A DNA stretch of 64,000 nt from Thermoflexaceae bacterium (GCA_015075555.1 JABTUD010000002.1:1391084-1455083), one strand, 5' to 3'; positions 23,306 to 32,183 are shown, counted from the stretch's first letter. A program made the numbers and translations. Notes: generated from the letters alone by a model not told the origin.

Positions 23306-24469
23306 ATGTTCCCCCATCTAACTGAGCGAAACCGCATTGCCCTCGTCGAGCTACTCGCGCTGGAATGCTCCATCGAGGGTCGCCTTCATCAGCTCGCCAT
23401 CCAGGCCGAGCCCTCGCCCCTGGCGGACGGGCTTCTCCGCGAGACCGCTCGCATCGCACGAGAGCACCAGGCCGCCGTCCGTAGACGGCTGGCTGCCGCC
23501 GGGCATTGCCTCGAACAGCAAGCCCCTGGCCCGGTCCCCGCATCGGCCGCTGGCGCCGCGCTGGCCGATCTGCACCCGGCATCTGCTGCGCTCCGCGATG
23601 CGTATGCTCTCGTGTCCCAGGGGCTGATTGGCTGGGCGGCAATCTTCCCGCTGGCCATCCACGTGCGCGATAGCTGGGTCGTGGCGGACGGGGAAACCAC
23701 CGCCCACCTGGTGAGGCGCCATGGCCAGGAGTACATGGCAGCCGCAGGGCGCATTCTCGCTCTCCTGCCCGACGTGCTCATCGATGAGTTGAACGCCGCC
23801 GGGATAGAGTGCCATTGCACCTGCCCGGGCTGCAGTATCGGCCTCTGCCTCGATGCGGCGAGCATGCGGGGGCTCCTGGCCGAAGCATTGACGGCCGCAC
23901 GCCCGCCAGTGGTGGAGGACGGCGTGAAGTTGACGTTGCCACGAGCGGGCAGCGCGGTCGCGAGATCCTCACTTCGCGTGGGCGACGCCATCGTGGCTGT
24001 CGACGGACAGCGGCTCGAGACCATCGGCCAGCTCCAGCGCGCCATTGCCAACCACTCGCCGGGAGACTGCATTCAGCTCTCCGTCCGGCGAGGGGGCGCC
24101 GAGCTGACCATCCCCGTTGAGCACCGCCGGGAGGGCGAAGATTTGAACGAGGACGAGTGCGTGCTCCCCTCCGGTCAGCATTTCTACCTGGACCAGGCCC
24201 GGGATGCCCGTCGGCGCCTTCGTCAACAGCGCAACGGACACTCCGCGCACTGCGTCGGCCTGACCGGCCTGAGTCCACGGGAGGTCCAGGTGCTCAGGCT
24301 CGTGGCTGTTGGCGCGACAAACAGGATCATCGCCGACGAGCTCGAGATCTGCCCCACCACCGTCGCCACTCACCTCAAACACATCCTCGACAAGCTGGGC
24401 GCCGCCAACCGCACCGAGGCCGCGCAACTTGCGGCCGCCGGTGGACTGGTCACGAACTCGACTGGCTGA
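23306..24469 (+). CDS. PDZ-domain LuxR-type response/regulator fusion
   Basis: A 387-residue protein with an unusual build: an all-helical N-terminal bundle (about 1-165), a Cys/His cluster CHCTCPGCSIGLC at about 170-182 that may bind a metal, a PDZ-like domain (about 205-270, with VGDAIVAVDGQRLETIGQLQRAI), and a C-terminal LuxR helix-turn-helix (about 310-380, LTGLSPREVQVLRLVAVGATNRIIADELEICPTTVATHLKHI). No receiver or PAS domain. GGAGG precedes the ATG. Likely a DNA-binding regulator reading a metal or redox signal and a peptide or membrane partner through the PDZ domain (inference). Confidence 0.7.
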   Translation: MFPHLTERNRIALVELLALECSIEGRLHQLAIQAEPSPLADGLLRETARIAREHQAAVRRRLAAAGHCLEQQAPGPVPASAAGAALADLHPASAALRDAYALVSQGLIGWAAIFPLAIHVRDSWVVADGETTAHLVRRHGQEYMAAAGRILALLPDVLIDELNAAGIECHCTCPGCSIGLCLDAASMRGLLAEALTAARPPVVEDGVKLTLPRAGSAVARSSLRVGDAIVAVDGQRLETIGQLQRAIANHSPGDCIQLSVRRGGAELTIPVEHRREGEDLNEDECVLPSGQHFYLDQARDARRRLRQQRNGHSAHCVGLTGLSPREVQVLRLVAVGATNRIIADELEICPTTVATHLKHILDKLGAANRTEAAQLAAAGGLVTNSTG

Positions 24470-24510
24470 ACGGCGGCGGGGCGCTCACCGGCTTTGCCGT
24501 CTTGCGGCGC

Positions 24511-24530
24511 CATCCTTCAAACGAAGGATG
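24511..24530 (+). terminator. hairpin downstream of the LuxR-type gene
   Basis: CATCCTTC-AAAC-GAAGGATG forms an 8-bp stem with a 4-nt loop, 42 nt after the stop codon. No U-tract, so a weak or factor-dependent terminator. Confidence 0.4.
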
Positions 24531-24592
24531 TGAGCCCCTTCAGTGCCATGCACACTCCCGTAACCGCCAACGGCGGTGAAAAGGAGACTGAC

Positions 24593-24769
24593 ATGGCCAA
24601 GACCTACACATGCCGCGATGTCGGCGTCGACTGCGACTGGAAAGCTGCAGCGCAAGACGAGAACGTCCTCATGGCAAAGATCGAGCAGCACGCGGCCCAG
24701 GCCCATCCGACGATTGTCCTGACTCCCGATCTGGTGGCCGCCGTGCGCGGGGCGTTCAAGGACAACTAA
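24593..24769 (+). CDS. DUF1059 small protein
   Basis: A 58-residue protein matching DUF1059: AKTYTCRDVGVDCDWKAAA, then helices around EHVLMAKIEQHAAQAHP-like sequence and a VRGAF tail. Two Cys residues near the start could bind a metal. AAGGAG precedes the ATG. DUF1059 has no assigned function. Confidence 0.8.
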   Translation: MAKTYTCRDVGVDCDWKAAAQDENVLMAKIEQHAAQAHPTIVLTPDLVAAVRGAFKDN

Positions 24770-24854
24770 GGTCCGGCTGGCGCATTGGAGGACTGATAGC
24801 CCTGCCAGGCGGCTGGCTTCCGGGAACAGTCGCCGCGCCAGGATCTCCGGACAG

Positions 24855-24882
24855 GTCTCGCCGGCACGGATCGGCGAGACCC
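24855..24882 (+). promoter_or_regulatory. strong hairpin upstream of the secreted protein
   Basis: GGTCTCGCCG pairs perfectly with CGGCGAGACC around an 8-nt loop (10-bp stem). It ends 26 nt before the ATG at 24909 and could terminate transcription from the DUF1059 gene or control the next gene. Confidence 0.4.
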
Positions 24883-24932
24883 GGTCAGAACAAGAAAGGA
24901 ACAAGGAAATGGCCGTCAAACTGTAAACACAC

Positions 24933-25166
24933 GTGCGACTCGTCTTCGCGCTCACATTGGTGGCATCCTTCGCAGTTCTGCCACTGGCACTGAATCCGGG
25001 CATGGCCTCGGCAGCGCAGCACCCAACTGCCAACGGCTTGATTGGGGCCTGCGACATGGTGAATGATGGGGCGCTGCCACACCTGCGCGAAGCCATGGAA
25101 CTGCACACGGCAGAACAGGGCGACGCCGGAATGTGGCACGCGGTCGACGTCTCTGGCTGTTTATGA
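24933..25166 (+). CDS. small secreted protein with upstream in-frame stop
   Basis: A 77-residue protein with a signal peptide (LVFALTLVASFAVLPLA, AxA cleavage around NPGMASA) and a small Cys-containing mature part (ACDMVNDGALPHLREAM, then VDVSGC). GTG is used here. An ATG at 24909 with a far better ribosome-binding site (AAGGAA) is in the same frame but is followed after five codons by TAA. So either the GTG is real or the gene has a recent nonsense change, with MAVKL-stop-THVRL as the original start. Confidence 0.5.
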   Translation: MRLVFALTLVASFAVLPLALNPGMASAAQHPTANGLIGACDMVNDGALPHLREAMELHTAEQGDAGMWHAVDVSGCL

Positions 25167-25297
25167 AGACAGGCTCACCGCCGGCATGCAGTTCATAGTC
25201 GGGAAAGCAACGATGGCCTACCCCCGCGTCAGCCGGGTACGCGCGCAGGCGGCGAAGGAGCGCCATCCAACCAACGCGCGGGTGGTACACTTGGTTC

Positions 25298-25507
25298 ATG
25301 CCGCAGGTGCTGCGCTACAAGGTAGTTCTGATCCAGTCCGAAGAGGGCGTTGCTGTGTCCTGCCCCGGATTGCCCGGATGCTGGTCCCAGGGCGCCGACG
25401 AGCGCGAAGCTCTCGACAACATCGCCGATGCGATTCGCGAGTACCTTGCCGCGGTGTCGGACACTCCCCGTGAAGGTGATATCCGCGAAGTTGAAATCAC
25501 GGTCTAG
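25298..25507 (+). CDS. HicB-type antitoxin
   Basis: A 69-residue HicB-like protein (YKVVLIQSEEGVAVSCPGLPG, then WSQGADEREALDNIADAI), the short partial RNase H-like fold. TACACT ends 6 nt before the ATG (leaderless style). It is followed at once by a HicA toxin, giving the antitoxin-first order. Confidence 0.8.
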   Translation: MPQVLRYKVVLIQSEEGVAVSCPGLPGCWSQGADEREALDNIADAIREYLAAVSDTPREGDIREVEITV

Positions 25508-25509
25508 GC

Positions 25510-25722
25510 GTGCCGCGCATCCCTGGCGTGAATCATCAGCGCGCGGTCGCGGCGCTGGAGCGAGCGGGCTTCCGCATCGTGCGGCAGGGTAAGCACATCG
25601 TGATGTCCGATGGCGTGCGGTTCGTGACCATCCCGCGCCACGACCCGGTGAACGCCTTCACCATGGGCGGTATCGTCCAGGACGCTGGCCTCACGACGGA
25701 GCAGTTCAAGGCGTTCCTTTAG
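25510..25722 (+). CDS. HicA-type toxin (intact)
   Basis: A 70-residue toxin starting at GTG: RIPGVNHQRAVAALERAGFR, then RQGKHIVMSDGVR with the active-site His, then TIPRHDPVNAFTMGGIVQDAGL. It carries the double-stranded-RNA-binding-like HicA fold and would cut mRNA. It sits 2 nt after the antitoxin stop, in one operon. Compared with the broken pair at 19.2-19.7 kb, this one is intact and in reverse gene order. Confidence 0.82.
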   Translation: MPRIPGVNHQRAVAALERAGFRIVRQGKHIVMSDGVRFVTIPRHDPVNAFTMGGIVQDAGLTTEQFKAFL

Positions 25723-25734
25723 CAGGTCCGAACC

Positions 25735-26895
25735 CTACCCCCGCGGCAGACCCAGGCCGCGCGTGGCGATGATGCCCCGCTGGATTTCGCTTGTGCCGGC
25801 GGCGACTGTCGCGGCGACGGAGGCCAGGTAGCCGGAGGCAAGGTCGAGCACTTCGTGCTTCGATTCATTGCGCAGCTGGCCCAGCGTGCCCAGCAGGTGC
25901 ATCCCGGTGAGGCCGATCCGCTGGCTCATTTCGCTGCCAAAGAGCTTGCTGGCGCTCGCTTCGTGGTTCGGCACAAGGCCGCGCGCCTGCATGGTGGCCA
26001 CGCGGTAGGCGAGGAAGGTGCCCACGTTCACCTCGATCACGCGGTCGGCGATCTCGGCGCGGATGCCGGGCCGCGCGGCCAACAGCGCGGGGTGCTCCTT
26101 CGCGGTGCGCACGAGCCGCTCGACCAGCCTTCGCCCGCCGGCGTAGGCCTGGATGCCGCTGCGTTCGAAGTCGAGCGCTACGGCCATGTGGTACCAGCCG
26201 CGGTTCACTTCGCCCACGACCTGGGTGGCGGGCACGCGCACGTCTTCGAAGAAGACCTCGTTGAAGCCATGGTGGCCGGCCAGGTTGATGAGCGGCCGCA
26301 CGGTTACCCCGGGCGATTTCATGTTGACGACGAACATGGTGATGCCCTTGTGCTTGGGGACGTCGGGGTCGGTGCGGGCGGCGAGCCAGCCCCAGTCGGC
26401 GAGGTGGCCGCCGCTGGTCCAGATCTTCTGGCCGTTGAGCACGTATTCGTCGCCGTCGCGTTCGGCGCGGGTCTGGAGAGCGGCGAGGTCTGAGCCGGCG
26501 CCGGGTTCGCTATAGAGGGTGCACCACCAGTCGTCGGCGCCAGTGATGCGGGGGATGAACTGCTTCTTCTGCTCTTCGCTGCCATAGAGCATAAGGCTGG
26601 GTCCAACCCACGCGATGCCCATGTTGCCGACGGGTGCGGCGGCGTAGGCCATCTCTTCGTTGTAGACGAGCTGGCGCATGTGGCTGGCGCCGCCGCCGCC
26701 ATACTCTTTCGGCCAGGCCATGGCGAGCCAGTCGCGGGCGGCGAGCTTCTTCTGGAAGCCCATGGTGTAGTCGTACTCGGACTTGAGCGAAGGGAACTCG
26801 CGCGGGCGCTCATCGATGGGTGGGAGCTCCGCCGCAATGAACCGGCGCACCTCCTGCCGGAACTCTTCGACATCGGGTTCGTAGCGGAACTGCAT
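25735..26895 (-). CDS. acyl-CoA dehydrogenase
   Basis: A 386-residue flavin acyl-CoA dehydrogenase: MQFRYEPDVEEFRQEVRRF start, then middle-domain CTLYSEPGAGSDLAALQTRAERDGDEYVLNGQKIWTSG split over its usual FAD loops (SEPGAGSDLA and GQKIWTSG), MKSPGVTVRPL and a C-terminal helical domain ending SEIQRGIIATRGLGLPRG. GGAGG precedes this start; longer versions run into repetitive sequence. Isolated from other beta-oxidation genes here. Substrate chain length is not predictable. Confidence 0.9.
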   Translation of the reverse strand: MQFRYEPDVEEFRQEVRRFIAAELPPIDERPREFPSLKSEYDYTMGFQKKLAARDWLAMAWPKEYGGGGASHMRQLVYNEEMAYAAAPVGNMGIAWVGPSLMLYGSEEQKKQFIPRITGADDWWCTLYSEPGAGSDLAALQTRAERDGDEYVLNGQKIWTSGGHLADWGWLAARTDPDVPKHKGITMFVVNMKSPGVTVRPLINLAGHHGFNEVFFEDVRVPATQVVGEVNRGWYHMAVALDFERSGIQAYAGGRRLVERLVRTAKEHPALLAARPGIRAEIADRVIEVNVGTFLAYRVATMQARGLVPNHEASASKLFGSEMSQRIGLTGMHLLGTLGQLRNESKHEVLDLASGYLASVAATVAAGTSEIQRGIIATRGLGLPRG

Positions 26896-26935
26896 GGGGG
26901 GCCTCCGGGGGGTGGGGTTCGTGTGCCCCGAAGTA

Positions 26936-27010
26936 TAAGGGAGGAGGGAGGAGGGAAGAGGGAAGAGGAGCGAGGCCTGAGGACTGACGAGGGAGGGGGC
27001 GGGGGGAGGC
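26936..27010. repeat. polypurine repeat tract (GGGAGGA)n with GGACTGA unit
   Basis: Low-complexity purine tract between the acyl-CoA dehydrogenase and the LQR-motif protein, mixing GGGAGGA units, GGAAGAGG units and one GAGGACTGA. The same tracts recur near 37,131-37,187, 42,176-42,205 and 43,183-43,248. The G-runs could form quadruplexes. Confidence 0.8.
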
Positions 27011-27041
27011 GTATGATGGGGGCGTTTCCCGGGGGACAGCC

Positions 27042-28322
27042 ATGCACCAGAACGGCCCCTCGTCTGATGACCCGGCAACCCGGGTCCGCGCCGCCCGCGA
27101 GGCGCTGGACGCCCGGACCCCGGCCCAGGGGCGTGCAGCGGCGGGTGCGAGTGGGCCGGGGGCGACGGGACCCGCTCGTCTTGCCGGGCTGCAGAGGGCC
27201 GCCGGCAACAGGGCCGTCGCTCGCTTGCTGCGAACGATTGCGAATAGCACCTCGCCGCCACCGCGGGCTGCCATCCAGCGGCAGGTGGCGCCCGCTATCC
27301 CCCGCTCGAACCGGCGAGACAGGGACCGGCGCGCGCAGGAGGCAGCCGAACAGGCCGGACACACAGCCGAGTCGATACGCAATGCCATGGGCGACGCCCG
27401 GGCTCGCGCTGCCCGCCGCCGCGAAGGACGAGACCGGATTGAGTTCGCCTTGGAACAGGCCGACGGCCTCACGGCCACCCAGGCCGGCGAGGCGCGGCTC
27501 ATATCCCGTTATCCCGCACTCGGGCGCGCCGCCGTTCGCCAGCCCGACTTCGACCTTGCGCGCGAGCACAACGATGGCTTCCAGCGCGCCTGCGCGTCGT
27601 TCGTGCGGACTCGCGACCTGACCGATCTCTCCATGGAGACCCTCTCCACGGCCCTGGAGTGCTCACAGGATGCGGGGGCGATGCTCGTAGCCTTCACCCA
27701 ACGTCGCGAGACCACGCTCACCAACATCGAAGGACGGATCAAGGGGGCGCTCGGACACATCAGCTCCGTCGTTAAGGACCGCAACGAGACGGAATTCGAA
27801 CGGGAGCGCCAGCAGTGGGAACGAGTTCACCCATCGGCTTCGGACGAGGACAAGGCTCGTTTTCGCAGCCAGTGGGGCCCTCTGACAGCGGCCCAGGAAT
27901 CACGGCTCCTGGGGGATTTCGCAGCCCCCCTCACGCAGGCGCGCGATCTCATCGAGCAGCCGGCGCCCGACCTGCGCCAGGTTCACGGCATCTGTGCGCC
28001 GCTCGGCCCCGAGCTGAAGACGCTCCTCGCGGGCACACGCGGGGCGGCGCGAGCCGAGCTCAGCACGGCTGCGGACATGCTCCGGGGCGCGTCGGGCATG
28101 CTGACGGTACTCATCGACCCGAAGCGGGCGGCGCGGACGCTGGCCGCCCTCCTGCTGGAGTGCGAGACATTGATGCAGCGGCTCATTGACCTGCCGCGCC
28201 GCCACGACCCAACCATGCCCCCGGGTCCCGATAATCCCGACCCCCACCGCTACCGCCCGCGCGGCCTTGTCCCGGACCCTGGCGAAACGCCGGTGGAAAT
28301 CGAGCCCCTGGCGCCGCGGTAA
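27042..28322 (+). CDS. hypothetical protein with LQR motif (injection-system cargo-like)
   Basis: A 426-residue mostly helical protein. At about residues 49-63 it has LQRAAGNRAVARLL and slightly later AAIQRQVAP. This LQRxxGNxAVxxLL followed by IQRQ is the pattern seen at the front of proteins associated with extracellular contractile injection systems and DUF4157-type secreted toxins. The rest has no recognisable catalytic motif; it ends in a Pro-rich tail. No injection-system gene is in the window except the phage-tail-like cassette at 41-44 kb. Cargo role is inference. Confidence 0.6.
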   Translation: MHQNGPSSDDPATRVRAAREALDARTPAQGRAAAGASGPGATGPARLAGLQRAAGNRAVARLLRTIANSTSPPPRAAIQRQVAPAIPRSNRRDRDRRAQEAAEQAGHTAESIRNAMGDARARAARRREGRDRIEFALEQADGLTATQAGEARLISRYPALGRAAVRQPDFDLAREHNDGFQRACASFVRTRDLTDLSMETLSTALECSQDAGAMLVAFTQRRETTLTNIEGRIKGALGHISSVVKDRNETEFERERQQWERVHPSASDEDKARFRSQWGPLTAAQESRLLGDFAAPLTQARDLIEQPAPDLRQVHGICAPLGPELKTLLAGTRGAARAELSTAADMLRGASGMLTVLIDPKRAARTLAALLLECETLMQRLIDLPRRHDPTMPPGPDNPDPHRYRPRGLVPDPGETPVEIEPLAPR

Positions 28323-28352
28323 CGGGTGCCGGGTGGCGGGGCTCCCTCCCCC

Positions 28353-30836
28353 CTACTCGTCGTCGTATTCGCCGACGCCGCCGAGGCCGCGGCGGGGCGG
28401 GGGCGGGGGCGGGGGCGGGCCATCGGGGGCGCCTTCGGTGCGGCGGGTCCATCCGCGGCTGGCGCCACCAAGGGTGACCTGGCCGCCGGCGCCGCCGCCG
28501 CCGCGGGGGAAGCCACCTTCGCGGCGGCCTCCGCCGCCACCGCTGCCGCCACTGCGGCCGCCGAAGCTGCCGCCACGGTCTCCGCCACGGCCACCGAAGC
28601 CGCCGCTACCGCCGCGGCCGCCTTCGCCACGGGACTGCTGAGGGCGGGGCCCACGATCACCACCGCGGTCGCCGCCGCGGCCACCACGGTCGCCACCGCG
28701 ACCGCCGCGGTCGCCGCCACGGCCACCGCCACGGCGGTCGCCCCCTTCGGAAGGCGGGGGCGGCTCTTCGCCGAGCAGGACGGCGCGGCGCGAGAGGTTG
28801 ATGCGGCCCAGGTTGTCGATCTCGGTGACCATGACGGTCACCTCATCGCCGGCGTTGACTTCGTCTTCGACGCGCTCGACGTGGTCTTCGCCAAGCTGGG
28901 AGATGTGGACGAGGCCTTCCTTGCCGGGGAGGATTTCGACGAAGGCGCCGAAGTTAAGGAGGCGGGTGACCTTGCCGGTGTAGATCTCGCCGACCTTCAC
29001 CTCTTTGGTGAGGCCTTCGATCATCTGGATGGCCTTGCGGGCTACCTCTTCGTTGATACCACCCACGAAGACGGTGCCGTCCTCTTCGATATCGACGGTG
29101 GCGCCGCCGGCTTCCTCCTGGATCTTGCGCACGGTCTTGCCGCCGGGGCCGATGAGGAGGCCGATCTGGTCGGGGTTGATCTGGATGCGGAACATCTTCG
29201 GCGCGTAGGGGGAGACCTCTTCACGGGGCTCGGCGATGATCTCCTGCATCTCGTTGAGGAGGTACTCGCGGGCTTCCTTCGCCTGCTGCAGCGCCTGCTG
29301 GAGGAGCTCGCGGGAGACGCCACCGATCTTGATGTCCATCTGCAGGGCGGTGATGCCGGCGCGCGTGCCGGCGACCTTGAAGTCCATGTCGCCCATGAAG
29401 TCTTCCTGGCCGGCGATGTCGGTGAGCACCCTGTACTGGCCGTCGTCACCCATGATGAGGCCCATGGCGATGCCGGCCACGGGGGCGGAGATGGGCACGC
29501 CGGCGTCCATTAGCGCCAGGGTGCTGCCGCACACGCTGGCCATGGAGGTCGAGCCGTTGGAGGACATGACCTCGGAGACGACGCGCAGGGAATAGGGGAA
29601 CTTGCCCTGGTCGGGCACCACGGGCTCAAGGGCGCGCTCGGCGAGGGCGCCGTGGCCGATCTCGCGCCGGCCCGCGCCCCGGAGGGGGCGAACTTCGCCC
29701 ACGGAGTAGGGCGGGAAGTTGTAGTGGTGCATGTAGCGCTTCGACTCATCGGGCGAAAGCGTGTCGAGCTTCTGGGCCATGCTCAGCCCGGCGAGAGTGG
29801 CGATGGTGAGCACCTGCGTCTGGCCCCGCTTGAAGAGGCCCGTGCCGTGGGTGCGGGGGAGCACGCCGACGTGGATGTCAAGGTCGCGGATCTGGGTGGT
29901 GGTGCGGCCATCGGCGCGGCGGCCTTCGCTGAGGATGCGGCCGCGCATCGCCTTCTTGATGACGTTGTAGAGGGCGTCGCCGAGCTGGCCGGGCGTGAAC
30001 TGCTCGCCGAAGTGTGCGATGAGCTCCTGGCGGATGGCCTTGTTGGCGTCGCTGCGCTCGCTGGCGGCGGTGGCAACAAGCTCGTCGATGCGGTCCTTGA
30101 GGTAGTCCTGGACGGCGGCGGTCGCCTCTGCGTTCTCGGAAGCGGGGGTGAAGGCCTTCTTGGCACGGCCGATTTCCTGGGCGATCCGGGCCTGGAGGGC
30201 GTTGATGGCGCGGTTGGCCTCCATGGCCGCCTCGATTGCCTCGAGCACGGCCTCTTCGGGGGCTTCCTTTGCGCCTGCCTCGACCATGACTACGGCCTCG
30301 TTGGTGCCAGCGACGATGATGTCGAGGTCGCCGGCCTCGGCCTGCTCGAAGGTGGGGTTGATGATCAGCTCGCCATTGACGCGCGCCACGCGGACGGAGC
30401 TAACCGGCCCGTTGAAGGGGATGTCGCTGATCATGAGGGCTGTGCTGGCGCCGACGGTGATAAGGGTATCGGGCTGGTGCTGGCGGTCGGCGGAGAGGGT
30501 GGTGGCGATGACCTGGATCTCGTTGCGGAAGCCCTTTGGGAAGAGCGGGCGCAGGGGGCGGTCGGTGAGGCGCATGGCGAGGATGCCATCGGTGCTCGCC
30601 CGGCCTTCGCGCCGCGGGAAGCCGCCGGGAATCTTGCCGACGGCGTAGAGCCGCTCTTCGTAGTCCACCGTCAGGGGGAAGAAGTCCACCCCTTCGCGGG
30701 CATCGGCCATGCAGGCGGTGACCAGCACCACCGTATCGCCCTGGCGCACGGTGACGGCGCCGTTTGCCTGCTCGGCGAGGATGCCGTGCTGGATGGTGAG
30801 GGACTTGCCCCCGATTTCGATTTCGTAGGTGTTCAT
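28353..30836 (-). CDS. pnp: polynucleotide phosphorylase with long RGG tail
   Basis: 3'-5' exoribonuclease and RNA polymerase of the degradosome. The 827-residue protein has two RNase PH domains ([20 protein letters not shown] and [21 protein letters not shown] are typical active-site segments), a KH domain ([19 protein letters not shown]) at about 550-610 and an S1 domain ([19 protein letters not shown]) at about 620-690. From about 693 to the end is an unusual ~135-residue tail with repeated RGG/GGD and a final acidic EYDDE. This tail is probably RNA-binding. Follows rpsO as in the conserved rpsO-pnp unit. Confidence 0.96.
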   Translation of the reverse strand: MNTYEIEIGGKSLTIQHGILAEQANGAVTVRQGDTVVLVTACMADAREGVDFFPLTVDYEERLYAVGKIPGGFPRREGRASTDGILAMRLTDRPLRPLFPKGFRNEIQVIATTLSADRQHQPDTLITVGASTALMISDIPFNGPVSSVRVARVNGELIINPTFEQAEAGDLDIIVAGTNEAVVMVEAGAKEAPEEAVLEAIEAAMEANRAINALQARIAQEIGRAKKAFTPASENAEATAAVQDYLKDRIDELVATAASERSDANKAIRQELIAHFGEQFTPGQLGDALYNVIKKAMRGRILSEGRRADGRTTTQIRDLDIHVGVLPRTHGTGLFKRGQTQVLTIATLAGLSMAQKLDTLSPDESKRYMHHYNFPPYSVGEVRPLRGAGRREIGHGALAERALEPVVPDQGKFPYSLRVVSEVMSSNGSTSMASVCGSTLALMDAGVPISAPVAGIAMGLIMGDDGQYRVLTDIAGQEDFMGDMDFKVAGTRAGITALQMDIKIGGVSRELLQQALQQAKEAREYLLNEMQEIIAEPREEVSPYAPKMFRIQINPDQIGLLIGPGGKTVRKIQEEAGGATVDIEEDGTVFVGGINEEVARKAIQMIEGLTKEVKVGEIYTGKVTRLLNFGAFVEILPGKEGLVHISQLGEDHVERVEDEVNAGDEVTVMVTEIDNLGRINLSRRAVLLGEEPPPPSEGGDRRGGGRGGDRGGRGGDRGGRGGDRGGDRGPRPQQSRGEGGRGGSGGFGGRGGDRGGSFGGRSGGSGGGGGRREGGFPRGGGGAGGQVTLGGASRGWTRRTEGAPDGPPPPPPPPRRGLGGVGEYDDE

Positions 30837-30858
30837 GCTTTCTCTTTTGTTACTTCCT

Positions 30859-30894
30859 GCTCTGCTTCAGAGCGCCGCGCGCCTTTTTCGGCGC
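30859..30894 (-). promoter_or_regulatory. stacked hairpins in the pnp leader
   Basis: In the RNA upstream of pnp, GCGCC-GAAAAA-GGCGC and GCTCTG-AAG-CAGAGC form adjacent stems just before the start codon. Such leader structures in other bacteria are sites of PNPase autoregulation with RNase III; here only the structure is seen. Confidence 0.4.
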
Positions 30895-30975
30895 CTGCGG
30901 CCAGTTCACGTCCCGCTGACTGGGGGACGGTGGCAAGGGGAGGGGCAGGTGTGCGTGGCTGAGCGCTACTGGTCG

Positions 30976-31010
30976 CGAAAGAACAAAGGCCCCCGCTACT
31001 TGCGGAGGCC
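30976..31010 (-). terminator. rpsO terminator overlapping the stop codon
   Basis: On the minus strand GGCCTCCGC-AAGTA-GCGGGGGCC forms a 9-bp stem containing the rpsO stop codon (TAG) in its loop, followed by TTTGTTCTTT. This is a good intrinsic terminator or attenuator between rpsO and pnp. The last codons of rpsO are part of the structure. Confidence 0.6.
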
Positions 31011-31262
31011 CAGGCGCGCGATCAACTCGCGGTAACGGTTGACGTCGCGGCGATTGAGGTAGCGGAGCTGCCTGCGGCGCTGGCCGACAAGCATGAGGAG
31101 GCCACGGCGCGTGTGGTAGTCGTGCTTGTTCGCCTTGAGGTGCGTCGTCAGGTACTTGATGCGTTCGGTGAGGATGGCCACCTGCACTTCAGGCGAACCC
31201 GTGTCGCCAGGGTGGACTGCATACTCCCGAACCAGGCCGTCTTTGCGCTCTTTCGTCAGCAA
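30996..31262 (-). CDS. rpsO: 30S ribosomal protein uS15
   Basis: An 88-residue ribosomal protein of normal length with [19 protein letters not shown], the 16S-binding helix region and the C-terminal QRRRQLRYL...[12 protein letters not shown]. It uses a TTG start. Translation of the gene and a terminator in its stop codon feed into pnp downstream. Confidence 0.96.
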   Translation of the reverse strand: MLTKERKDGLVREYAVHPGDTGSPEVQVAILTERIKYLTTHLKANKHDYHTRRGLLMLVGQRRRQLRYLNRRDVNRYRELIARLGLRK

Positions 31263-31320
31263 CCTTGCTCTTGCTTCTTCCTTTGCCCGTTGTGTGAACT
31301 ACCTGACACTAGCATAGCTT

Positions 31321-31854
31321 ATGGTCAGCGGCAATTTCTCCTTCGCGCGCCCCGCGCTCGTCCTCCTTTCCGGGTACCCGGGGAGTGGCAAGACGACCTT
31401 CGCGCGTGCCCTGGCGGCGGCGATCCCGCTCGACCACCTTGAGAGCGACGCGGTGCGCCGCTCACTCTTCGCCAGCCCCGCCTACACCCCCGCCGAAAGC
31501 GCGCGCGTGTTCGCCGCGATCGAAAAGCGCGCCGCCGTGAGCCTGCGCGCCGGCCACATCGCCCTCATCGACGCCACCAACCTGGCCCGGGGCGACAGGC
31601 GCCGCTTCGAGCGGCTGGCGGCGGCCTATGACGCACCCTTCATCGGCGTGCGCGTGACGGCCCCCGGCGAAGAGGTCCGCCGACGGCTGGCAGCGCCGCG
31701 CGAGGGGCATTCGCAGGCCGGCGTGGCCGTCTATGAGGCGATGCTGGGCCGCGCGCGGCCCTTCGCGACGCCGGTGGTAGTGGTCGACGGCCGCTGCGAC
31801 CCGGCCCCGGCTATCGCGCTCGTGCAGGCTCTCATGCAACAGTACTGGCAGTGA
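31321..31854 (+). CDS. P-loop kinase (AAA/zeta-like)
   Basis: A 177-residue nucleoside/nucleotide kinase-like protein with Walker A GYPGSGKTTFARALA at about 17-30, LESDAVRRSLF, LIDATNLARGDRRRF with the Walker B aspartate and a lid region RRRLAAPREG. This layout matches small AAA kinases, zeta toxins and polynucleotide kinases; the substrate is unknown. TAGCAT lies 5 nt upstream of the ATG (leaderless). It overlaps the next gene by 4 nt. Confidence 0.75.
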   Translation: MVSGNFSFARPALVLLSGYPGSGKTTFARALAAAIPLDHLESDAVRRSLFASPAYTPAESARVFAAIEKRAAVSLRAGHIALIDATNLARGDRRRFERLAAAYDAPFIGVRVTAPGEEVRRRLAAPREGHSQAGVAVYEAMLGRARPFATPVVVVDGRCDPAPAIALVQALMQQYWQ

Positions 31855-32183
31855 TCGGCGAATCCTCCCCTTTCATGCTTGTTCGCGCGCGGGCCCGTGC
31901 GGAGGCGCGCCCGCGCTTCGCGGAGTGGTTCCGAAGCGTGCATCTGCGCGACGTGGGCCGGATCCCCGGGATCACCACCATCCAGAGCGGCACAACGGCC
32001 GGGGGAACGAAGCTCGGCTTCTATTCATTCGCCGGCGCCGATGTCATCCAGGGCGCCCTTTCCAGCCCGGAGGCGTCCTACGCCCGCGGCACCTGGGACG
32101 CATGGTCCAACGACCTGGAGGAGCTCAGCATCGAGATCTTCGCGCCGTTGCTCTCGTTGCCGGTCTATCGCGCGCTCAGCTGA
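31851..32183 (+). CDS. hypothetical protein, translationally coupled to kinase
   Basis: A 110-residue protein whose GTG start overlaps the kinase stop (GTGA). Compact alpha/beta (FMLVRARARAEARPRFAEWF, IPGITTIQSG, FYSFAGADVIQG), like a small ferredoxin-fold or stress-response A/B-barrel monomer. No catalytic motif. Coupling implies it acts with the kinase. Confidence 0.6.
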   Translation: MIGESSPFMLVRARARAEARPRFAEWFRSVHLRDVGRIPGITTIQSGTTAGGTKLGFYSFAGADVIQGALSSPEASYARGTWDAWSNDLEELSIEIFAPLLSLPVYRALS

